Source: Endothia cerciana (Eukaryota > Ascomycota > Sordariomycetes > Diaporthales > Cryphonectriaceae). Taken from it: a stretch of DNA of 64,000 nt. The DNA is taken from the NCBI GenBank assembly GCA_026119935.1, contig JALRMH010000071.1, forward strand, positions 62,001 through 126,000. Reading direction: 5' to 3'. The position numbers were made by a program, and so were the translations under genes. The notes beneath the pieces were generated by a model. It was not told the origin of the DNA, did no database searches, and saw only the letters and a list, made by a program, of their open reading frames with translations. Shown in pieces: positions 56,001-64,000 of this stretch. Within the stretch, counting starts at the first letter, position 1. Each line of letters starts with the position of its first letter.

Positions 56001-59000
56001 GTTGGTGACCGTTCACGTCGTTCGCCTTGGAAGCCTTCTCGCCGTCCGCCGTGGATGCGACCAGGATCAGCGACCAATCATCCGAATTGCTGAACTCTAC
56101 GTCAACGACACCAAATCCAGACTTGGAAAGGGCATTATTCCACTCTAGAGAGCTAGAGACAGGCGTTGACTTGTCCACAAGAAGGACGAGTCTGCCGTTC
56201 GACTTGACAAGTCTTTGGACGCTCCTCAAGGAGTCATCAGGTATGTACATCTATGTAAACCATTCTCATTAGTATTTGAGGATCTCCCACCTGTAACTTC
56301 AAGAGAAATCAACGCGTACTCACCTTGTAGATGACGATGTTATGAGCCTCTTCCTCTGATGGACCGTCCCCGACGCTCTCAACATCGAGTGTCGTGTACG
56401 AGATGTTAGCTCTGGGGAAGCGAGACCCAAGTTTCTCTTCAGCCATAGATAAAGCTTCATTGGTCTTGTCCGTGACTGTGTAGGATGCGAACATCGGAGA
56501 CACGGCTGCGTTCAGGGCAGCCAAAATCTCGGCCGACACGTCCCCTGAGCCGGCATTAATCTCCAAGTATGAAGCAGCTGGGTCTTTGTGCGCCAAGAGA
56601 TCAAATACAGTAGATAACGTTCCAGCCTTTGACTCGCGTAGTTTCTCCTGCAACGACTGCTGGAAGGATGAGAGAAGCGAGAAGTCGGGCTTCCAGATAA
56701 CCTTATGGACCTGCGTCAGTTCGCCGCTGCCCACAACAACACCATCGCCCTCGGCCGCGGCCGCCGGAGCACTGCCCTCAATCTTGGTACAGGCGAGCCT
56801 GTGGATATGCACGACGACATGTCCGTCCTCGTCAACAGCTTCAACTAAACCCAGGACGCCGCTCTTGCTGGCTTCACTGTCTGCGACCTCGGGGATGATG
56901 TCCGCAACGCAAGTCAACGCTGCTGTCGACGGAGAAGGCGGCGCAATGTAAATCTCGTCGAACTTGGTCGGCACACACAAGTCGCTCAGCGCTCCAGGCT
57001 TGCCATTGGCAGCGGCTGCCAGCATGCATTGCATAAGACCGTCGATAATGGCGGGCGCCACGATGTAACGAGATTTGAGCGCGGACGGGTCAGGAAGCTG
57101 TAAGACAGCGTGTACCGCCGGCCCTGAGGCGGTCTCCGCCACCTGGGGTCTGACTGTCTGGATGACCTGGAAGCTCTCGGTGTGGTTGAACCCGATGCGC
57201 GAGAAGTGCTTGTACCATTGTCGTCCCGAGGCCCCACTGGTAGACCACTGTGAATCTTGATGCATGTCGTGAAGGACCTTATCGGACACGTGACGCTTGT
57301 CCACAGCAGAGATCTGCCCGTAGCAATGGACGCCAGTGTGTTGGTCCGGATCTTGCTGGCTCTGGTGGATGGCTTCCGTGCCCTGGGCCGGCAGCTGCTG
57401 GCTGCAGATGGTGAAGTCGAACCACTTTGAGTCGGCATTGTCACGCGTCAGCGTCAGGAACGTATAGATGCCCTCGGCGTTGTTGCCGATATTCATCACC
57501 AGGGCGCTCCGGACGTGGATATTGCGCAGCTGGACGGCCTCCGAGGCATCCTTCGTGTACTGCCTCACCGCCTCGACGGCCATGGAGATGTATCCTGCTG
57601 CCGGAAAGACGATATCCTCGTGCAGCTTGTGGTGTGGCAGCCATTTGGTGTTGGCTAGTGAGAGCATGTTGCGCCAGGTGGGCACCATGGGGTTACCATC
57701 GGGGACCCGTGAGCCGAGGATCTCATGCCTCCTGAACTGCTTAAACCGGTGGTTTCGCGAGGCTCGAGGCTCTTACCACATGGACTTGGTCTTATTCCAG
57801 CAGTAGTTGGGCAAGTCAACGATTTGTTTGCCTGGGATGTAGGAGATAGTCGCGCCGCCGCCTCCTTTCGTCAGCGTTACCATCTCCAGGCCGTTCACCT
57901 TCTCCATGTCCACAGGGTAGCCCATGTTTATCAGGGGACCGACTGTCCTCAGCACGTCCTCGGCCGAGTTCGAACCCCCAATCAGTGTCGGTATGTATTT
58001 CGGGACCTCTTCGGGCTTGAGGCTCTTGGCGGCAGACGCTGCAGCCAGTATCTGCCTCACCGGTCCCTTGAGCGTCGATGAAGGCCCGAACTCGATGAGC
58101 ACCTGCGGTCGTGTCTCGGCCGGCTCATCCAGGATAGCATTGACTGCCTCGTTGAAGAGCACTGGGCACTCCATGTTGCGCCGCCAGTACTCTCCGGTCT
58201 GCACATCGGCTGACCGAAGCTTCAGCCCCTTGATGGCTGTCGAGAACATGGGGCACACATCTTCTCCTGCCGGCATCGCCTCGTCAAAGGTGGCAGCCTG
58301 CTCGAGCGCCCTCTTGAAGATGATGCTGTACCCGGACATGTAATTGGGGTTGTGATAGGCCTTCGTGACTTTGAGCCGTCTCGCAAAGATCTTTTCGGCC
58401 TCCAGTCGATTCTGCAGCTTGTTTAAGCCCTCGACTCCACCGGAGATGGTGGTGCTTTCCGGGCTGTTGTCGCAGGCCACGACAAGGTCTGTGTCTGGCA
58501 GTTCGTCCCAGGTATTTCTGCGCCCCATCCCTGCCCAGACCGGCGGCAAGCATACTCGCATCAGCCCACAGCTTGTCCTCTTTGCCGAGCTCGGTGGCGA
58601 TAGAGAATCCACGGAAATAACCGATGATGATGGCCATGCGCTCGGTGATGATACCGGCCGCGTATGCAGCAGGAATCTCTCCCGAGCTGTGACCCACGAC
58701 GCCGGCCGTGGGCGTAATCTCCCACTGTCTAAGAAGGTTGATGACGGCGATTTGTAGGGCACAGGTGAGAGGCTGGGAGAAGCGTGGGTCGTTGACCCGT
58801 GTCGTCTCTTCCGACTTCAGCAGCTCCTCTCGTATGGACCAGTCTGGACGGTTGCATTCTGGCAGCTGTTGGAGGTACGCATCGAGCCTCAGCATCGTTG
58901 AACTGACTGAGGGGAACTGCTCGATCAGATGCTTGCCCATCTGCCCCCGTTGAGCACCCTGGCCGGTTAAGATGAAGCCGATCCTGGGTGGTGATTGATA

Positions 59001-61013
59001 CTCCTTCTTGCCAGTTATCCAGGCCTCGGGGATGAAGGCTTCCGTGACAGGCTTGTCTGCCCCGAGAATAGAGAAGCCACGGTAGAAAAGCTTCGAGCGC
59101 CTCACACCCAGAGTATAGGCTAGGTCCAGCCTATCAACTATCGTGTTTGGGTCTGCCACATGGTCATGAAGGACTTTGACGTTTTCGTTCAAGGATTGCG
59201 TATCGTTAGCCGATGTGAGCATAAGGTACGGGCGAGAGGTATGCGCTTGGTCGCCATTGTCCTGGCCGGCATTCTTGCCCGGGATTAGCTGTGATAGGCG
59301 CTTCCTAGAGTAGCGGTATGTGCAACGGTCTAGTTCCCATTGGGTTTTGAGATGGTCCTTGGCAGACTCAAGAATCGTATGTGCGTTTGCACCACCATAT
59401 CCGAATGCCTGTATACTGACTCTGTTGACTTTCTTCTTGGGGAGAGGCGTGAGTTCTTGGACAACCTTGATCCTGTCTTGGTGGAAGTCGATATCGGGGT
59501 TGAACTTTGTGATCCCGACAGTTGGTGGAATCATGCCCGTTTCCAGAACGAAGGACGTCTTGATGATGTGTGTCAAGGCACTCGCCGCCTCGGAATGGCC
59601 CACATTCGTCTTGGCCGAACCGATGAGGAGAGGATCGTTGACTGACTTGGACGAAGCGAAAATGCGCCCGATGGCGTCGGCCTCGATGGGATCCCCGGTG
59701 GACGTGCCAGTGCCGTGGCATTCAAAATACGCAGTGTCGCCAAAGTTGTGGATGCCGGCTTTAGCATAGGCCTGGCGAATATTGGCCATCTGCGCCTCCT
59801 TGCTCGGCATCAGAATGCCCGGCGTCCTCCCGTCGAAGTTGGTCGTGACAGCCTTGATAACAGCTCGGATGGGGTCACGATCTCGGATTGCATCATCCAG
59901 ACGCTTGAGGAAGACGACGCTGGTGCCGTCGGCGCGCGAGAAACCGTCGGCGGCGCTGTCAAAGGTGTGGCACTTCCCGCTCCGTGAGAGCAGCCGTGGT
60001 TTCCTGCCCAGGACCTCCGGGAGCAGCGTCAGGTTCGTCGCCCCAACGAAGCAGCCATTTATGGCACCTTTGGACAGGTAATTGCAGGCCATGTCCAGAC
60101 CGACCATGCCTCCGGAGCATCCCGTGTCGAACGACACACTGGGTCCAGCGAGGTCGTAGACGTGGGAAATGCGGTTGGCGTATATGGCCTCGCCTGTCCC
60201 GACCGCGTGGTAGTCTTGCTGTACCTCAAGATCTTTGTCCCACAGCCTGCCGTATTCTGATGGAAGTCAAGTATGCGTCAGGTTGAGCCGCTGCAGATGA
60301 ACAGGGGTAGTTGAATTCATAATTGAGCTCACCTCCCATGGAGAATGCAACAAAGCATCCCATCTTCCTTCCAGCTACGTCCTCCATCGGAATACCTGCG
60401 TCTCCAAACACTCGTCTGCAAACTCTCGAATCAGTTACTTCCGCTTCTGGATGATTTTTTACGGAGACCATCGATCACTTTCAGCTGTCTTGAAAAGCAG
60501 AAAATAACTGAGACCATCCAAAAATGGCAGACATCTCTTCGAGAGGCACGTACACGATACTTCAAGCAGAAGCCTCTGCTGCGGATCGAGGATCCTGGCC
60601 TCAGATGGTGGCAATCCAAAAAATGCAGAATCAAAACGCGTCAGATCGACATAGTCGTTAAAATGGCCACCGGCCACCGTGAATGTGCCTTCAAAGTCCG
60701 GATCATCATGGGTGAAAGCGTCCCAGTTGAAACGGTCTTGGGGTGCTTTGGGTTTCCAGGAGCTATTTCCCTCGCAGAGGAAGTCCCACAACTTGGAGGG
60801 CGATGCGCATTCGCCGGGCAGCCTACATGCCATACCCACAATCGCAATAGGCATGTCTGGTGATATCTGGCTGACCAGGCGTGGGCACTCTGGCGGGTCT
60901 CCATTAGGCGACTCTGGACCTAAATCAAACAAGTTGTTTAGAGTCAGGTTGGGACCGTTCCCGTCGCTGGAGTGCCCACTGGGGAGGTGTGGTAGGGTTG
61001 CGGCTGGCCCCAT
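53060..61013 (-). pseudogene. Highly reducing type I polyketide synthase, KS-AT-DH-(MT)-ER-KR-ACP, disabled
   Basis: Start ATG 61011-61013; introns at about 60553-60416, 60332-60257, 56323-56251 and 54541-54455. KS (about 60850-59360): active Cys in VSFDTGCSGG, His in ECHGTGTSTGDP and KTNVGHSEA. AT (about 59000-57800): VGHSSGEIPAAYAAG. DH (about 57690-56750): HHKLHEDIVFPAAGY and the Asp in IIDGLMQ. A short, probably inactive C-methyltransferase remnant (LEINAGSGD). ER (about 55360-54400): HSAAGGVGLSAIQLARHLGA. KR: LGGVGRSI and SSYAAANTY. ACP (about 53340-53090): FGVDSLVAVELR. Breaks: TAA at 57773-57775, where a conserved Trp-Tyr is expected; an extra G at 58507-58509 (AT); G9 for G8 at 54203-54211, inside the KR nucleotide-binding loop; G5 for G4 at 53735-53739; and a frame conflict after intron 1. 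The domains are otherwise well preserved, so inactivation is recent. No cluster partner genes lie beside it. Confidence 0.9.
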
Positions 61014-61358
61014 TGTCGAACAACAAATATAAGTAGTCAAAAGTCTTCGTTCTAGTTCTAAAGGCGTTGGGGAATCCAATTGACGAGAGTCAGGGAGGTA
61101 GAGAATGTACACTGACAGAAGGCAAGAGGAAGAATCGTCCACGGCCGCACTTTATCTGCTCCTCTGCATTTGGCTGGGTGTCTTCATTCTGCTTTACATC
61201 TATCATTGGGGTCTTGGCTCATGAAGTTTACGGAGGGGGTACAACTACTGATTGGGGGGTATAATTATGACCTATCCAACATGCAGGTCACGGAACAGGC
61301 TACGGACAACAAAGGACAGCTGCTAGGGACTCCAACAGTCAGCAGCACGATTACATAA
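61014..61358. other. Upstream region of the PKS pseudogene
   Basis: About 345 bp between the PKS start and the transposable element; any PKS promoter must be here or beyond the insertion. No other features recognised. Confidence 0.5.
61351..61358. repeat. Left target-site duplication TTACATAA
   Basis: Identical to the 8 bp at 63401-63408, flanking the inverted-repeat element exactly. Confidence 0.75.
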
Positions 61359-63400
61359 CCTAGGGTTAGGGTTATAAGGATGGATTATTGGATCACGGAA
61401 TGATCCAGCGATCCAGGATCGTAAGGATCATAAGCGATCCAAACAATCCAGGATCATAGGGATCGCGGATGATCCAAGCGATTTAGACTAAAGAGCCGGA
61501 TATATAAGGACAGATGTTCCCTACTATCAGGTAGATTTTATAGTTGCTCTTTAGTCGTTAATCTAAGTATCAGATCGCATACATTCTCTTTTACTTTTAC
61601 TTTTATTTTTACTTTTATTCTTAGCCTTAAAGGTAGTGAATACTTGCACTTAGACTTCGACTTGTATTTCTATATTTAAAGCTTGTACTTAACACTGCTC
61701 TTGTTAGTATAAACCTTTTAAGATACTTTAGAATCTTTAAATTGCTGCAGTGCTTATTATATTTTAACGACTCTTATTTAAGAATAGTTCAGTATTATAT
61801 TCCTTTAAGTAATATAGAAATATAATAGCTTCTTAACAGACTTCTACTTTATTAATAGTTAGAGCTTTATAAGGAGGATAGCTTGTTACTTTTATTAATA
61901 AATAGCTAAGATAGCAGAATGTTTTCTTTAATAAATAAATTAAAGCTTTTAAAGCTGAAATTAAACGCTTTAATTGTCAGAACACCTATTATATAAGCCT
62001 GGCAGAGTCATAATAATATAGCAAGAACAAGCTGTCTGATTAATAGCTGCTAAGTGTCTGTTAGTACAGAGGCTGATTCTTGCAGTGTAGAAAGAACTAG
62101 TGTGCTGAGTTGCTAGCTATTTGAAGGGGAATAGCCTGTGCGCTGCTAGCGCTGTTGTCTGCTAGCGCTGTAAGCTACTAGCGCTGTTGTCGTAACATTA
62201 ATATAAGCTAATATAATAAGCTCTTTAAATTTAATAAACTTAAACTTTATAAAAGAGAATAAAAAATACTTTAAAAATTTCTTACTTAGCTTTATATTTA
62301 TTTCTATTATTATTAAAATTAATTTTTTATAAATAGCAATAAAGTTCTATTTGCTAAATAAAAACTTAATAAAGATGCGCTTAAGTAATTTAAATTTATA
62401 ATTCAAGACTTCTTTAAGAATATTATAAAAGGTTAGAATAATAAAATAAAAAAGATATTTAAAAATATAATTACTTTAAAAAAGCTTTTAAAGAAATATT
62501 TGTAAAATAATAAATAAGTAATTATTTGATATAGATAATAAATAGAAGAATATATAAGAAAATAGCTTATATAATAAGCTAAAAATATAGAATTACTTTA
62601 AAAAGTATAGTAGAGTAAGTATTGTAATAGATATATTGTTGTTGTTGTTAGTTGTTTTGTTAGTTGTATTACTTCTTCTACCTCTTTCTTCTAGGTCGGA
62701 GAGTATAAAATAATAAATAAGTAGTTATTTGATATAGATAACAGATAAGGAAATATATAAGAAAATAGCTTATATAATAAGCTAAAGATATAGGATTACT
62801 TTAAAGAGTATAGTAGAATAAGTATTATAGTAGATATATTGTTGTTGTTGTTAGTTGTCTTATTAGTTGTAGTATTTCTTCTACCTTTTTTTTTTAAGTA
62901 GGAGAGAAGCTTACTATATATAGTTGTAAGCTATTATTCTAGAGTATTCTATCTTACAGTTGATTTCTAAGCATTATAAATCAACGTAGTATCTTTTATC
63001 TAATATATCTGGAAAGATATTCTGTAGAGGGTGTAATAGAAGATATATATAATGAGCACTGCAGCAATCCAAAGATCTCTGAGTACCGATTAGGTTTATA
63101 CTAGCAAGAGCAGTGTCGAATATAAGCCTTGAATATAGAAATATAAGTAGGTAGCCTGTGCAAGTGTTCACTGCCTTTAAGGCTTCTAAGTATAAGTATA
63201 CTTAGAACTTAGATTAATAACTGAAGAGCTATGTACGAGATCTATCTAAGGGAAATAAACGTGTCCTTATATATCCAGCTCTTTAGTCCTGTTAGTAGTG
63301 TTAGTTGTTAGATTATTTAAATCACCTAGGTGATCCAACTAATCCGGATCACTATAGATTAGCTACTAATCCATCCTGATCCTGCAACCCTAACTTTTGC
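61359..63400. mobile_element. 2042-bp non-autonomous TIR DNA transposon, RIP-degraded, hAT-like target duplication
   Basis: Long imperfect terminal inverted repeats (about 61362-61790 against about 62960-63396) share, in inverted order, GTTAGGGTT at the tips, GGATATATAAGGACA, TTAATCTAAGT, AGCCTTAAAGG, ACTGCTCTTG, TAGTATAAACC and ATTGCTGCAGTGCT. The subterminal parts are full of GATCC/GGATC motifs, as expected for transposase binding. The 8-bp duplication fits hAT (or P) superfamilies. The interior is extremely AT-rich with stops in all frames and no ORF, so it is non-autonomous or completely decayed. A tandem duplication occupies 62503-62905. Confidence 0.75.
62503..62905. repeat. Two-copy tandem repeat, period about 203 bp, inside the transposon
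   Basis: Unit 1 (about 62503-62700) and unit 2 (about 62706-62905) share long matches such as TTATTTGATATAGATAA, AATAGCTTATATAATAAGCT and ATATATTGTTGTTGTTGTTA, with scattered G/A and C/T differences. Confidence 0.8.
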
Positions 63401-63408
63401 TTACATAA
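63401..63408. repeat. Right target-site duplication TTACATAA
   Basis: Exact copy of 61351-61358; see the element entry. Confidence 0.75.
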
Positions 63409-63689
63409 GCTGTAGTTCCTAGGGTGTTAAACCCTTCCCTTATCTTCCAGATAGTTGTCCTAGGTGCTTTAGTTTATAACCTATATATTAAATAGGTTAT
63501 AACATCATCTCTCTCTTATTGATTATTATCCTTAACAATCTTTTATAAGTATTCTAGCAAGTTATCTATATATATAGTTATGCCTTTCTAATTAAGATGT
63601 TGAATAGAGTTAATAAATCGCATCTTAATTATTTGGTGAAAACTTAAGAGCGCTATCGCCTTGCTAAGCTTATTTCTATTTTTAGTATT
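63409..63689. other. AT-rich sequence between two transposon relics
   Basis: Low GC, with ATTAAATAGGTTATAAC-like inverted segments and many TA steps. No gene. Confidence 0.4.
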
Positions 63690-64000
63690 AAAATGCCTGC
63701 CTGTGCTTATTATTAGAAGACAGGGGCTTCCTATCACTTCGCTGAAAACTCTTCTTATTATAAGGAGTATGTTTCTCTAGGTTAAAGTTGTGATACTAGT
63801 TATTTCTCAGCTTCTGCTAGTTAGTCTCTTTATTTCTAGACGTTTTTCGTAGTTGCTGATCCCTTTCTCTAGCAGGGCGCTTGATTTATAAAAAGCGTAA
63901 GGTCCTGAATAAAGAGGCTAAGGTAGAGTCGGCAAACGCTGCTGCCTTACAAGCCTTGCTAGCGTCGCAGGCTTATCTTGATTGTGTGCAGAAATAGCGA
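63690..64000 (+). mobile_element. RIP-decayed transposon ORF with Cys-pair zinc-finger-like start (partial)
   Basis: Reading from ATG 63690 gives MPACAYY, stop, KTGASYHFAENSSYYKEYVS, LG, stop. If the Tyr (TAT) and stop codons are reverted for C-to-T/G-to-A changes, the pattern is CAYC..GASC..SSRCKECVSLG, a start I associate with small proteins carried by fungal transposons. A second coding-like piece at about 63890-63990 (NKEAKVESANAAALQALLAS, then AYLDCVQK) resembles the Ala-rich helical continuation. It contains multiple stops and leaves the window at the right edge. The element type is not certain. Confidence 0.5.

Noticed and set aside
47333..61013. Zn2Cys6 gene plus PKS as an active biosynthetic cluster
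   Set aside because: The PKS is disabled and no tailoring, transport or thioesterase gene lies between or beside them; proximity alone is weak evidence.
61014..61142. Possible earlier PKS start at 61142
   Set aside because: The extra 43 residues (Cys/Leu/Tyr-rich) are not PKS-like; the ATG at 61013 begins a typical N-terminus about 55 residues before IAIVGMAC.

Overview
The window looks like nuclear DNA of a filamentous ascomycete (Pezizomycotina, most likely Sordariomycetes). The genes are GC-rich with short introns (about 50-130 nt, GT..AG, a CTAAC/CTGAC branch site close to the acceptor) and are transcribed from both strands without operons. The gene set fits: an MDM1-type sorting nexin, an SR splicing protein, a secreted sedolisin, a Zn2Cys6 regulator and a highly reducing polyketide synthase. 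The right end is AT-rich transposon sequence with a RIP-like mutation pattern.

Layout. 1-21.8 kb is mostly ordinary housekeeping sequence: a CCDC174-like gene (partial), a small membrane protein, homoserine dehydrogenase and tRNA m7G methyltransferase TRM8 sharing a head-to-head promoter, MDM1, an SR protein with a 6-nt microexon, a Ure2/GST-like protein, a NAPE-PLD-like hydrolase, a 75-aa conserved-looking protein and an arylsulfatase. 22.6-29.7 kb is a gene graveyard: a cytochrome P450, an SDT1-like nucleotidase, an RNase H-like gene and a fumarylacetoacetase, all damaged. 30-43.6 kb is again intact: a PNGase A-like glycoprotein, a small tail-anchored coiled-coil protein, a sedolisin, a SANT/Myb-like protein and a delta-12 fatty acid desaturase. 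46-47 kb holds a broken uncharacterised gene; 47.3-50.4 kb an intact Zn2Cys6 transcription factor with a 17-nt microexon; 53-61 kb a complete KS-AT-DH-(MT)-ER-KR-ACP polyketide synthase that is a pseudogene. 61.3-64 kb is AT-rich: a 2.04-kb terminal-inverted-repeat element flanked by an exact 8-bp duplication (TTACATAA), then a RIP-decayed zinc-finger-type transposon ORF running off the window.

The most notable signal is at the mutational level. Nearly every frame break I can resolve in the decayed genes (fumarylacetoacetase x2, RNase H x2, PKS x3, the 46-kb gene x2) is a net +1 shift. In the first three genes each can be placed at one extra base in a G or C run. The non-coding DNA carries more than ten uninterrupted G or C tracts of 12-15 nt, far beyond chance. 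Both fit G:C homopolymer slippage acting on genes that have lost selection, or a homopolymer sequencing artefact. The intactness of about 17 kb of conserved exons, and a clear nonsense codon in the PKS, argue that at least part of the decay is real. Exon coordinates below were derived by hand from splice signals and reading-frame continuity.
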